From positions 17,143,249 through 17,207,248 of the forward strand of contig OZ020624.1 of assembly GCA_963971575.1 (NCBI GenBank): a stretch of DNA of 64,000 nucleotides. Direction: 5' to 3'. This stretch comes from Liopterus haemorrhoidalis (lineage: Eukaryota; Arthropoda; Insecta; Coleoptera; Dytiscidae). The notes below the pieces were generated by a model that did no database searches, was not told where the DNA came from, and saw only the letters and a program-made list of their open reading frames with translations. Below, piece by piece: positions 33,903 to 45,310 of this stretch. Both the position numbers and the translations under genes were made by a program. The first letter of the stretch is position 1. Each line of letters starts with the position of its first letter.

Positions 33903-34292
33903 TTAAGCAGTATATAATAGTGTTTCATCCCATCCAAAGATGTTCGCAATGCTTTCGAGCTTTTTCACCCATTGCTTAGCCGTTAACAGAGTAATCTTAC
34001 CTGGATCAAATCCTGGATCATACGAAATATCTGTTCGTTCACCGCTCAAAGTTATGGTTGCGTTTCCAAAACTTCTCGTTTCCTGCGTAAATAGATCTCC
34101 CTCCTTCTGCAAGAGTTCTCGTTCTCGTTTAAGAAGGTCTCTCTCCCATCTTAAATTTTCTTCAAGTTGATCCACAGAATCTAATTCCATTCGTTCACGT
34201 CTGACGTTTGTTAAGGAAAATAATGGTTCTTCATGCGTTCCATTATCTGCCGTCACGTTAAATTCTGTTACGTTCATGGCCTCTTCGTTCAT
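33903..34292 (-). pseudogene. Gypsy-2 gag fragment (copy 3)
   Basis: Protein identical to the reference. Leader repeats 34471-34577, primer site 34682-34694, putative LTR about 34697-34950. Confidence 0.55.
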
Positions 34293-34950
34293 TTCGTTTT
34301 TATTTTGTTTCTATTTTCGTTCAACTAAGTTCTTTAGACCACTGTCTACGTTGCGCTTTAATTAGTACGTTATCTCGTGCGTTATCCCGTTTGGATGTCG
34401 TTGGTATTCCTGTACCGTCCCCTTACGTCCCGTATCTACGTCGTGGTTCCACGTCCAGCTATGAATATGCTGGTTGCCTATCCCGTTAACACTCGCACTC
34501 GGTAGTACGTGGTTGCCTATCTCGTTCACACTCGCACTCGGTAGTACGTGGTTGCCTATGTCGTTCCCACTAACACGAATGCACGCTTCTTTCACTACAC
34601 TCACTACACAGAATTCACTGACCTTTAACATTGTTTACACATTAATTTTACCAAATTTTAACTTTTTACACATCATTCCTGATCCCACTTCTGATCTGTC
34701 AGCCTAAGATGGTCACTAGCGGTTATAATAAGACACGAGATTAAGTTAATTTGATTTATTTAAGAATTAATGTACAAATAAATAAATGCATTGTCTAACA
34801 CACATTACAAACGATGCGTTCACGTCGGAGTCTAACAACATACTACTCACAGGACACATTAACAGAAGTGCCATCTCTGTGTCAAAATTTTGTTCATCGT
34901 AACTAACGCTAACTAGAGATCCACCACGTACTAAATTGAATGAAACCGCA

Positions 34951-35739
34951 AAATTTGAATGTACTCATATTTATTATTCCAGAAAAATTACAATTGATAA
35001 AACGTGAATACATTTTCATTTTACATAAAATTTTAATACAATTCGAAATTGTAATAAAATTTTATATAAAATGAAAATATATCCATGTTTAATATTAAAA
35101 AGGGGTTATAGAGAAACACATAATATAAAATTGAGCTTTTTATTGTCACTCGTACATATATAATAATATAATAATAATCTAACATACATAATCATATAAT
35201 AGGTACATAAATAGCATAGTTCAGATGTCGGCAACCTTTATGAAGAATAAAAGTATTTGCCAATATTTGCAATAAATCGGACATTTCAAATATCAAACAT
35301 CACCAACAAAAGTAAAATAAACTATACATATAAGTCTGATTTCAGCTGATGGGCCAATATTTGCAACAAATATAATAAACATATTATTGATATCGAACAT
35401 TTCAAATATTGAATATCAAATATCGAACATAACAAAAAAAAAAGTCAAATATACGATACATATACATAAGTCTGATTTAATATGTCTATAATTAATATGT
35501 TATTAATATCAAATATTTCAAATATCGAATATCAAATATCGAACATATCAAAAAAAAGTAAAATATACAATTCATATAAGTTTGATTTCAGCTGATGGGC
35601 CAATATTTCCTAATTAATATATTATTGATCACTTAAAATTCTTTGCACCACAGAACATTAAACACGCCACGTGCAAGTCACATTCACAATAACTGCCATA
35701 TTTAAATAGATAAGATTTAAAATTCCAGTTTGTGGAGTA
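34951..35739 (+). repeat. AT-rich tail of unit A (copy 3)
   Basis: Hairpin 35012-35078 and duplicated block about 35310-35625. No gene is seen. Confidence 0.75.
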
Positions 35740-35920
35740 TTCAGTGGTGGTGGGTGGCGAGGGGGTGTCCAACAGAACTGCCTCCTGGTGGAAATTGTGT
35801 GCTACACTCATCAGATAACCGCCACATGGTTTTGGCGGGGTTCGAAATTTTGGTATACCGATGACACAGGCGTGATACTACTCGTTCTAGTCTGTCTCGC
35901 ATTCCAACTATCGGTTAGAG

Positions 35921-36201
35921 CAGTGGTTCTCAACCTTTTTTAGGTGAATGCACCCCTATGCAAAATGTGAGATCTTCGCGGCACCCTACTATTAAATATG
36001 TCACAATAGAGAGAGAGCGAGCGAGCGAGCGAGCCGTTCAAGGTCGGGCGTTTTTGACGTCCAATAAACTCGCAAGGGTTTTATGACGAGTGAGAGAGAA
36101 TACATTTCCCGCGTATTTTCTCTAAGACACGGGTCTTCGATTCCGAGAATAGCGGCGAATTTATTTTGAAAAGCTCGCGGCACCCTGGTTGAGAACCACT
36201 C
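35921..36201 (+). mobile_element. hAT MITE-1 (copy 4)
   Basis: Same element, ends and duplication. Confidence 0.88.
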
Positions 36202-36358
36202 GGTTAGAGGCTAGCACATGTAAAACAAATATTGTTTGAAATTAAAGGGCAAATCCTTAACATAAATACATTTTTTTGATTCGATAAATATTTGTAGAGT
36301 TATGGCGGGAAAACTTCAGATATTTGTAATATAAATAAGGCCCTTATTATTCACTTAA

Positions 36359-38258
36359 ATAGAACTAACAAACTGAGAAGAAATAACTGGTGGGACGGAG
36401 AATGTAGGAAAAAAAATCAGTTAAGACATCATTAAAAGAATGGAAGATAGGTACAAGCTATAAAAACGAATATCTAAAAGAAAAGAAAGAATACAAAGAT
36501 AAAGAAAAACAACAAAAAGAGACAAGAAGAATTAGAAATACAGGATATCAAGACAGAGACGGAGGCATGGAAGTATATCAATAAAGATAGAAAAAACAAA
36601 GTAGATGTGTCCCAACATATAAAGATTGAAGAATGGGAAAGACATTTCTGTCAACTCCTGAGAGGAACAAATGAAAAAGTAATTCTAGAAGTAGCGAAAA
36701 ATGATGGAGGTAGCCACCAAGATGATATAACGGAAGAGCAAATACAAGCACAAATAGAGAAACTGAAAAAGAAAAAAGCAGCTGGAGAAGATGGGATAGG
36801 AAACGAAGAATGGCTGTACAGTACGGAAAATGTAAAGAAAAAAATAACAGAAATTATAAATAAGGTATGGAGAGGGGAAAGTTTTCCTGATAGATGGAGG
36901 AAAGGGATTATAGAACCCATATACAAATCAGGGATGAAAAATGAATGCAAGAATTACAGAGGCATTACTCTTCTGGACACCTTGCACAAAATATATGCAA
37001 TGGTTTTAGAACAAAAGTTGGAAGAAGAGGTAGAAGAACAGACAATCAAGCAGGGTTCAGGAAAGGGAGAGGGACAATTGACAATGTATATATCCTGAAT
37101 TATGTAGTAGGTAGAGAGCTGGCAAAGGAAAGAGGCAAACTATATGTGTTTTTCGCCGATTTAAAAGCAGCCTTTGACACAGTAGATCGGAAAGAGCTTT
37201 ACAAAACGTTAGATAAAAAGGGACTAAACGTCATAATAAGAAACCGGATACAAGACATTTACAAAGAAACAAGGAACCAAGTAAGAAATGGAGAAATATA
37301 TTGTGAAGAATTTTAGACAGAACAAGGTTTAAGGCAAGGATGCCCGTTAAGCCCAACTCTGTTCTCCATATACATGTCAGATTTAGAAGCGTTACAAACA
37401 GAACAAACAGGAGGACTGGTAGTAGGACACACAAAATTTATCTCTCTGTCCTAAGCGGACGATATTGCTATTGTAGCTAAAACCGAAGAGGAAATGAGGA
37501 AACTCCTTAAATGTTTTGAGAAATTCCTACAAAAGGAAAAGCTAAAGCTAAACGCAGATAAGTCAAAAATAATGCTGTTCAAAAAAGGAGGAGGCAGACA
37601 GACACAAAACAAATGGAATTGGGGAGACGAAGAGATAGAACAAACGAAAGAATACAAATACCTGGGATACATGTTTAAAAGCAGCGGGGGCCCAGAAGAA
37701 CATATTCGGACTCTCTCAAGGAAAGCAATGTTAGCCCTGCCACAAGTGTGGGGAATAGGTGAGAGAAAATTTAAAGGAGACATCAAAATAAGGATGCTTA
37801 TGTTCAACTCCATTGTCAAGAGCATAATGACGTATGGCTCTGAAATATGGGGATGGGAAGACCAGGAAAAATTAGAGGTGGTGCAGAATAAATACATTAA
37901 ATGGATGTTGGGCCTCGACAAATGCACACCAGAATATATTTTATTAGAATAATTGAAATTGGACAACATTAGGATAGAAGCTACCAAAAGAGCTATTAAA
38001 TTCGAAGAGCGGATAATAAAACACCCAAAATAAAACTTGCTCTATCAGTGCTGGAAAGAAACAGAGAGGAAAGGGATACATGGAAAGATACAATCCAAAT
38101 GGGAAGCAAAAAGAAGGAAACGATTTGAGCATAATGGTTACTCAGCTAAGGAAATAGCAAGAAAGAGGTCGGAAGGACAAGATGTGACACTGGCAATAAC
38201 TGATAGAATGCGAGATATCAAAGGACAAGAAAGAAGTGAGAAGATAAAAAATTCCTAA
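36359..38258 (+). pseudogene. Non-LTR RT pseudogene (copy 4)
   Basis: Same shared breaks; no private change noticed. This copy and the one at 53016 each precede a B block. Confidence 0.9.
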
Positions 38259-38930
38259 CCATATGGTTAGCTGACCAAATGGATACCTGACCATATGTTT
38301 AACTGACCAAATGGTTACCTGACCATGTCGTTGGCAGACCAAATGGTTTGCTGAGCAAGTACAGGTTAAGCTGACCAAATGGTTACAAGACTTACATGAT
38401 TACCTTAAAAAATTGACCTGATATGGTCATCTGACAAAATGGTTACCTGACCATATGGTTAGTCGGAAAAATTGTTAACTGACCATATGGTTAGCTGACG
38501 AAATGGTTAACTGATCATATAGTTAACTGATCAAGTGGTTACCTAACCATATGGTTAGCTGACCAAATTGTTAACTGACCATATGGTTAGCTGACGAAAT
38601 GGTTAACTGACCATATGGTTAGCTGATCAAGTGGTTACCTAACCGTATGTTTAGCTGGCCAAATTGTTAATTGACCATGTGGTTAACAGACCAAATAGAT
38701 AACCGACCATATAGTTAGCTGACCAAAATGTTACCTGATCATATGGTTAGATGAACATATGGTTACCTAACCATATGGTTAGCTGACCAAATGGTTACCT
38801 GACCATATGTTTATCTGACCAATTGGTTACCTGACCATGTCGTTGGCAGACCAAATGGATAACTGACCATATAGTTAGCTGACCAAATGGTTACCTGACC
38901 ATATGTTTAGCTGGAAAAATTGTTAACTGA
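38259..38930 (+). repeat. 16/32-bp minisatellite (copy 4)
   Basis: Same length and order as the reference array. It is followed by a box and S. Confidence 0.93.
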
Positions 38931-39110
38931 CCTTATAATTCACTTAACAGCAAAATATATAAAACAAATAATGTTTAAAATTAAAAGGCAAATCCCTAAC
39001 ATAAATACATTTTTTTGATTCGATAAATATTTGTAGAGTTATGGCGGGAAAATTTCAAATATTTGTAATATAAATAATTCCCTTATTAATCAATTAACAG
39101 CAAAATATAT
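38931..39110 (+). repeat. Satellite S at the start of block B1
   Basis: The first half is like unit A. From about 38985 (GCAAATCCCTAAC instead of GCAAATTCTTAAC) it follows the B-type S. It ends in a box variant (CCCTTATTAATCAATTAACAG) directly before the LTR. This is where copies 4 and 5 leave the A pattern. Confidence 0.85.
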
Positions 39111-39417
39111 TGTTAGGACGATAAAATAACAAGCGTTCAATCTAACATATCATTTATTTAATCAAACATGAAAAATGTTTAATACTAAAAACACCAAAAT
39201 ACAAGCTATCACGCCGAAAGTTTCCGTTCCAACGCCGCAGATAGAATGGTCCGGTCATGTGACCTCCTCTCTTCTTCCCACGCCGATACAAGCGCGGGAC
39301 ACAATACCGACCGCCTGTATGGTGCTGCCGCCACGCCATTGCTGAGCGCGCCCTCTTCGAAAAACTCCCTAACACTCGGCCTTTCTGCAACAATTAATGG
39401 CCCCATTAATTCTTACC
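39111..39417 (-). repeat. 3' LTR of Ty3/Gypsy element (B1)
   Basis: Plus-strand TGTTAGGACG...TTCTTACC. It differs from the 5' LTR at about 9 of 307 positions. It contains a polyadenylation-like AATAAA on the minus strand near 39153-39158. Confidence 0.92.
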
Positions 39418-39440
39418 TAAACCTTACCCCTCCAGGAGGT
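39418..39440 (-). other. Polypurine tract region (B1)
   Basis: The minus strand reads GGAGGGGTAAGG just before the 3' LTR, the usual place for plus-strand priming. Confidence 0.6.
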
Positions 39441-39723
39441 CGATCAAGTCCTGCCGATCAGTCTCCTGGATACCCGTGTGTTGATCATACTGGTCGGCAC
39501 TGAGCTCATGCTCTGCCATGGTGCTGTGATATCGCCGTAGTGAATCAGCAGCTACCGTCGCGGTGAAATTTTTATATCCCCTGACGCCCTTGACGGAGGG
39601 TATTTTGTATCGGTCGTTCCCCAGTATCGCCGCTACTTTATAGGGACCATTGAATTTGTTCAACAGTTTCCTGTTCACGCCCTTGTCGCCGTGGCATGTA
39701 CTTGCATTACGCCACAAGACCAA
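39424..39723 (-). pseudogene. Integrase C-terminal (GPY/F) fragment (B1)
   Basis: The open stretch has 99 codons with WRNA near the start and LLNKFNGPYKVAAILGNDRY, the GPY/F module that follows the integrase core in Ty3/Gypsy. It is in a different frame from the preceding pol stretch. The overlap at 39675-39723 marks a deletion junction near 39731-39740. Confidence 0.8.
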
Positions 39724-41420
39724 GTCACCGGGTACATTAGTACATAAGAGTACCCGCGTACACTTCGTGCAAAAGGTACCAGATGATCGACGTGCACCGT
39801 GTCGAAGGGGATTGCCTTCTTCTCAATGGGGTGTAGCAGGCCCTCCGCTCTGCCGTAACTCCCTTTGCTGAACGCGCAGTTCATGCACGCTTGAACGTAT
39901 TTCTTTGTGAGACGCCCCATTCTGGGAAACCTGTAAGTTTCCTTTATTAATTTTAGGCAACGTTCAACGCCGGTGACCAACATCATCATGATGTTTTCGT
40001 AGTAGCTGAATCTTGCCATCGCCGGGACATACAGTCGATCACCCAGCAGCGTCTTGCGGTACAACCGCCCGTCCTGTAATTTAAAGTCGTTAACAATACC
40101 TTTATCAGCTGTACCTGCCTGCAGCGCCTCTACAATCGAGTGCGCCTTCTCATCCTGCAGTTGGACTGTCAGAAACCAATCATCATCGTGGATCTGCACC
40201 AGGTTCACTGAGACGGGGTTACGGCTCAGCGCGTCAACATGCTGCATCCTGGCTCCCGGCCTGTACTCTACTTCCATGTCGTACTCTTGTAGAGTCATCC
40301 ACCAGCGAGCGATGCGGGGCACCAGGTCTCGTTTAAGCATGGTAGCTCGCACAGAAGTAAAGTCGGTGATAGCCTTAAAATGTATACCCACCAGATATAC
40401 TCGGAAACGTTTCACCGTTTCCACGAGCGCCAGCGTCTCTAGCTCAAAGCTATGGTACTTCTGTTCGGCTGGTGTGGTTACCCTGCTGAAGTAGAGCACC
40501 GGCCGCAAGGATCCGTCGTTTTGTTTCTGCAGTAGGATCCCACCCAAGCCGCTTTGACAGGCGTCTGTATGTACCTCCGTCTCTGCATGACTATGGTACA
40601 GTGCCAACACCGGTCGTTCCACCAGCAGCTGCTTCAGCTTTGCGAACGTCTCGGCTTGGCTGTCGCCCCACTGCCACGTAGTCTGCTTCTTGGTCAGTTC
40701 AGTTAATGGTTTAGCTACAACAGCAAAGTTCGGTATGAATTTCCTGAAATAACTCGTTAAGCCTAAGAACTGTCTTACGCCATGTACATTTTTGGGTACA
40801 GGAAAGTCGCTTACCGCCGTGATTTTGCGCTCTCCAGGTCGGATACCGCCGCCGCTTATGTCGTGGCCCAGATATGTTACCTTGTTTTGTAGGTAAGAGC
40901 ATTTAGCTAAGTTTAATTTCAATCCGGCTCTTGCCACCGATTGTAGCACCTGCTCCAACTGACGGAGCCCGCCAGCTATGCTCTCGGAGGGTATCAGCAG
41001 GTCATCCATGTAAGCCAGCACCTGATCACTGGTAATACCCTTCAGCATCCGCTGTACTACCTTCTGGAAGAGAGCTGGAGCATTAGCGAGACCGAAGGGG
41101 ACTCGTAACCACTCATAGTGACCATCCGGTGTAATAAATGCAGTTTTATGTACAGAGTCCACATGCATAGGGACTTGGTGATAACCTTGGGCTAAATCAA
41201 GTGTGCTATAATAACACTTACCCGCTAACTTGGTGAATTCATCCTTCACCAGTGGCATCGGATGTCGATCTTTCACTGTTACCTTATTTAGTGCGCGATA
41301 GTCAACGCACATCCGACGTCCGCCGTTTGCTTTTGGGACAAGTACGATGGGGCTTGCGTACTCCGATTCAGACTCTCGTATGGCCCTGCTGTTAAGTAGC
41401 GTCTGCACTTTTTGTTTCAC
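39675..41420 (-). pseudogene. pol: Ty3/Gypsy pol: RT, RNase H and truncated integrase (B1)
   Basis: An open stretch of 581 codons; the frame is already open slightly upstream of its first ATG. RT: YASPIVLVPK at 21-30, LDLAQGY with catalytic D75, and YMDD at 137-140. RNase H: TDA at 285-287, ELE near 326-328, TDF at 352-354, and HVDALSR at 394-400. Integrase: C512 and C515 of the zinc finger are present, but the two histidines are missing from this frame around residues 474-483, where a local double frame disturbance is visible. HVDHLVPF gives the first catalytic Asp (D545). The remainder of the core, with the second Asp and the Glu, is deleted after about residue 563. Integrase cannot be functional; RT and RNase H look intact. 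Confidence 0.92.
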
Positions 41421-42792
41421 CGTTTCCCTCTCTGCGAGTGACAGCCTGTACGGGCGATGGTATATCGGTGTACGCGCTATGCGTGGTTAACTGGATTCTC
41501 ATTTCCCCCAAGTGGGTGAGCCCCAACTCTTCATCCCCACTCGAGAAGCAATTTTGCAACCGTGACAAGAGCGCTTCCAATTCACTCCTTTCACTTTCAG
41601 CGATATCACCCACCTTGACATCTGCAAAGCTTAATTTATTATTAATGATACTCACCGAGTTCACCTGTTCCGGGTCTTTATCTGGAAAGATAACAAAGCC
41701 GCGCGCCAGCGGGTGTTTGGTGGGCCAGATAACGCCCCTGCGACTCTGATTCCAAATTCTCATCTTCATATTCCCTGGCCCCAAAAGTGCCCCCTTTACG
41801 ATAAGTTCGGAGGTGTGTCGCCGGACCGTCCGTTCCTTAACTAGCAGGAACGCACCTTCAGGCAGTCCATCCACCGTGACTGCTGGGCTCTGGTCGTCGT
41901 TGGGTAGAAGCCAGGCATCCTCGACGAGCCGTACTTCTAACTTCTGCTGCAATGGCTCGTCCAGGTCATCATCCTCCAACGCCAGCTTTTGGAGGAAGTT
42001 CTCCTCGCGCGACAGGCTCACCGTGCCGTCCCGCACGAGCAGGACCACCTCGACTGACGAGAGCGTTGGCTGCCCTATCATGATGTCGGCTCCCGACAAA
42101 CCACATGTCACCACCAACGGGTGCATCTTAACGCCGGCGCCGTCAATGATCACGGACAGCTCGACCTTACCTAAGGTCCAAGTCGTCCCTCCGCCGAATC
42201 CATGCAATTGCTGCCCATTTGCAGACAGCGTACACTGCAAACGCCGTGCACATTCCTCCGTGATGAGGTCGTAGACACTACCCGTGTCGATGAAGGCTCT
42301 CAGCGGCACGTCGGCGCTGGTTCTCATCCACTTCTTGTAGGTCTTCGCGGCATCCACCAAGCTTACCTGTGGTCCGCGACGTTGGCCAGGACAATCCATG
42401 GCCCAGTGCCCATCCTCGCCACACTTGCGGCACCGCTGCGTGCGAGGCTGCGGACACTCGCGGGTCACGTGCGTCCCCACCTCTTGGCAGTTGTAGCAGC
42501 GTCTCCAACCGTCCATCGCCGTGTGCCGGTTGACCCTCGCCGTTGCCTCGGACTGCTGCCCTCCGTGTCGCTGGCTCGAACGTTTCCCACGTCCGCCGTA
42601 GGCTGCTAATCGTTCCATGCGCCGTTGGTCCGGAACAGCCTCCCTGCCTGCTGGTCCTCGCATGTGAACTGCCTCTCGCTCCCTAGGTCGATGGACAGGA
42701 GCATCCTCCTCGTAGCGGTCCAGCATGGCTAGGAAGCCGGCGTACAGCTCGTTCGGCTCTTGGCAGCCGAACGCCCTAGCATTCAACTGCAT
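41392..42792 (-). pseudogene. Gag C-terminus and protease (B1)
   Basis: An open stretch of 466 codons in the same frame as the gag stretch upstream, separated from it by a TGA. Two zinc knuckles: C99-x2-C-x5-H-x4-C113 (one residue longer than usual) and C121-x2-C-x4-H-x4-C134 (canonical). Retropepsin motif FIDTGSVYDLI with DTGS at 169-172. The stretch runs to 41392, overlapping the pol stretch by 29 bases in another frame. Compared with related elements, the frame change near 41465 looks like a mutation, although a programmed shift cannot be excluded. Confidence 0.88.
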
Positions 42793-42816
42793 CGCAAGTG
42801 GGAGGCCGTCGATGAT

Positions 42817-43461
42817 TCAGGAGATTGCTCGGTCACCTGTGATGCCAACACGCTCGCACATGGCAAGCTTCGCCCGATAGTAGCGAGCAAGACTCTCCCC
42901 TGGAACCTTTTGCCGCGCCAGTAGCTCGCGCAGCATCTTCGCGAAGTCATGCTGTTGAGGGAACGCCGTCTTCAGCATGATTTTCCACTCCGCCCAGGTG
43001 TGGTCATACTTGAGAAGCCGATTGAACCGCGCTCTGGCTTCTCCCCTCAGCTTCGGTTGCATGTACAGGGACTTCTCATACTCGGTCCACCCGTGTACAC
43101 AACCCAGCTGGTCGATGCGAGCCAACCAGATGTCGACACTGGCCTCACGGTCATCGGGATCGAAGGGGTCCAGGATGTCAGCTCCCGCTCGGAAGCTGGA
43201 TACTCCGCCGCGTATCGCTGACTCACCAGTCTCGCTTCCTGCAGTCGCGTCCATCTTGGCTGTCTTCTGGGCCTGCATGTCCTGCAACTCAGCCTGCAAC
43301 GCCTTCAGCTGGGCCTGCATTTCCTGCACCACGTCCGGTACAGCATCGGGACACCGGTCTGCTGTTGGCCGCTTCTTGACACCGCCAGCTACAGGTGAAC
43401 CCGGCTCGACGTCGAGGCTCTCGTCCTCGAACAACCAGCCGCACCCGTCTTTGTCCGCCAT
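42817..43461 (-). pseudogene. gag: Gag N-terminal part (B1)
   Basis: 214 codons from the ATG at 43459-43461, which lies just downstream of the primer-binding site; the frame is open further up into the LTR, but this ATG is the natural choice. Residues ~44-70 form a Gln-rich likely coiled-coil (VVQEMQAQLKALQAELQDMQ). Residues ~110-210 match the retrotransposon gag capsid pattern (W..R.DQL, HGWTEYEKSLYM, LRGEARARFNRLL, WAEWKIMLKTAFP). The frame ends at TGA 42817-42819 and continues in the same frame into the knuckle/protease stretch. Confidence 0.88.
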
Positions 43462-43500
43462 CCTCGTTTCTAACGAGACGCACCGTATTCTAGTGCGCTG

Positions 43501-43513
43501 ATCCCACTTCTGA
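43501..43513 (-). other. Primer-binding site, tRNA-Leu type (B1)
   Basis: Plus-strand ATCCCACTTCTGA, 2 bp from the LTR end (TGTTAGG at 43516). Same 13 bases and spacing as in Gypsy-2. The bases that would pair with the last five of the tRNA, including CCA, are absent. Confidence 0.7.
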
Positions 43514-43515
43514 AT

Positions 43516-43822
43516 TGTTAGGACGATAAAATAACAAGCGTTCAATCTAACATATCATTTATTTAATCAAACATGAAAAATGTATAATACTAAAAACACC
43601 AAAATACAAGCGAGCACGCCGAGAGATTCCGTTTCAACGCCGCAGATAGAATGGTCCGGTCATGTGACCTCCTCTCTTCTTCCCACGCCGATACAAGCGC
43701 GGGACACAATACCGACCGCCTGTATGGTGCTGCCGCCACGCCATTGCTCAGCGCGCCCTCTTCGAAAAACTACCTAACACTCGGCCGTTCTGCAACAATT
43801 AATGGCCCCATTAATTCTTACC
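43516..43822 (-). repeat. 5' LTR of Ty3/Gypsy element (B1)
   Basis: 307 bp, pairing with 39111-39417. Differences cluster in the first third (for example GCGAGCACG against GCTATCACG). Confidence 0.92.
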
Positions 43823-44361
43823 AATAACAATATGTTGAGTCAAAACGTTTAAAAGAGAAACAGGTTAGTTAAAGAGTTAAAAAAAAAAAAAAAATGTCAA
43901 AAACAGTTAACCTAAGAGACGCAAAAAACTAACTTATGACGGTTTAAGACGTAAATAATTAAATCGAAAGAGTAAAAAAAAGTGTTTTACCAGGTTCAAA
44001 ATAATTTAAGACGTGAAATAATAAAAAAAAAAGGACGTAAGAAGAATAAAAATGTGATGTTTTGTGCTCAAAAACTGACGAATACTTGTGCGAAAGTGAC
44101 TGTAAAGACAAAAAACTTGTGCAAATCATAGGACAGATGGTGAGAAAGAAAAGAATAGACATAATAAGTGGAAATAAGAGAACAATTAAGTTAATTTAAA
44201 GCCAAAAAATCTTTTAATCGCAGTGGACAATACAATATTTACAGTGGAAATTGCCTAACGCCAAGCGCGCGAACTCCAAATATTTGAAATATAAATAACT
44301 CCCTTATTATTCAATTAACAGCAAAATATATGTGGAGTTAAGACGCTTAAAGAGAAATAGG
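43823..44361 (+). repeat. Satellite R, box and start of next R (B1)
   Basis: R begins as TATGTTGAGTCAAAACG after the LTR, includes a run of about 15 A near 43881, and ends AACTCCAAATATTTGAAAT. The box (44294-44325) is followed directly by R again (TATGTGGAGTTAAGACG). It is interrupted at 44361 by the minisatellite insertion. Confidence 0.85.
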
Positions 44362-44365
44362 AAAA

Positions 44366-45310
44366 CATATAGTTAGCTGACCAAAATCTTACCTGATCAT
44401 ATGGTTAGCCGAACAAATGGTTACCTAACCATATGGTTAGCTGACCAAATGGTTACCTGACCATATGTGTTTCCGACCAAATCGTTACCTGACCATGTCG
44501 TTGGCAGACAAAATGGTTTGCTGAGCAAGCATAGGTTAAGATGACCAAATGGTTACATGAATTATATGGTTACCTTACAAAAATATTACCTGGCCATATG
44601 GTCAGCTGACAAAATGGTTACCTGACCATATGGTTAGCTGGAAAAATTGTTAACTGACCATATGGTTAGCTGACGAAATGGTTACCTGACCGTTTGATTA
44701 GCTGACCAAGTGGTTACCTAACCATATGGTTATCTGACAAAATGGTTACCTGACCAAATGATTACTTGACCATTTGGTTAGCAGACCAAATGGTTTTCTG
44801 ACCATATGGTCAGCTGACGAAATGGTTACATGACCATATGGTTTGATGACCAAATGATTACCTGACCATATGGTTAGCTAACTAAATGTTTACCTCACCA
44901 TGTGGTTAGCAGACAAAATGTTAACTGACCAATATAGTTAGCTTACGAAAGAATTGCCTTACCATGTGGTAAGCTGACCAAATAGTTTGCTGAGCATATG
45001 GTTAGCTGAATAAATGGTTAGTTGTTCATATTTTTCGTTGATGAAATGGTATCCTAATTATATGGTTAGCTGACGAAATTGAGTTACCTAACATATGATA
45101 AGCTGACGAAATGTTTACCGAAGCACGTGGTTAGCTGACTAAATGGTTAACTGCCCATATGGTTAGTTGACGAAATGGTTACCTGACTAAATGGATACAT
45201 GATCAATAGGTTAGCTTACGTATGAATTACCTGACCATGTGGTTAGCTGACCAAATGGTTACCTTAACATATCGTTAGATGACCAAATGGTAGAACGACC
45301 ATATGGTAAC
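44366..45310 (+). repeat. 16/32-bp minisatellite, B type (B1)
   Basis: About 59 units of the same 16-bp family, same orientation as in unit A but more diverged and with irregular spacing. It is longer than the A array (945 bp against 672 bp) and has a different unit order. Confidence 0.92.

Larger units (their letters stand above)
39111..43822 (-). mobile_element. Ty3/Gypsy LTR retrotransposon, complete ends but defective (B1)
   Basis: A 4712-bp element with 307-bp LTRs (43516-43822 5', 39111-39417 3'), primer-binding site, gag, protease, RT, RNase H, integrase parts, and a purine-rich tract beside the 3' LTR. It inserted in the satellite box region (left flank AACAGCAAAATAT, right flank AATAACAATATG); the exact target duplication cannot be fixed. 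Coding GC content is clearly higher than in the surrounding satellite. Defects: in-frame TGA in gag, frame change before RT, disturbed integrase zinc finger, and loss of most of the integrase core. Confidence 0.93.

Noticed and set aside
39246..39503. Open frames inside the LTRs and antisense to gag and pol
   Set aside because: High GC in this element creates long antisense frames; they are shadows of LTR, gag and pol.
41392..41420. Programmed frameshift between protease and RT
   Set aside because: Possible, but no slippery heptamer with a following structure was evident, and the pol frame extends upstream of the overlap. A plain indel is simpler.
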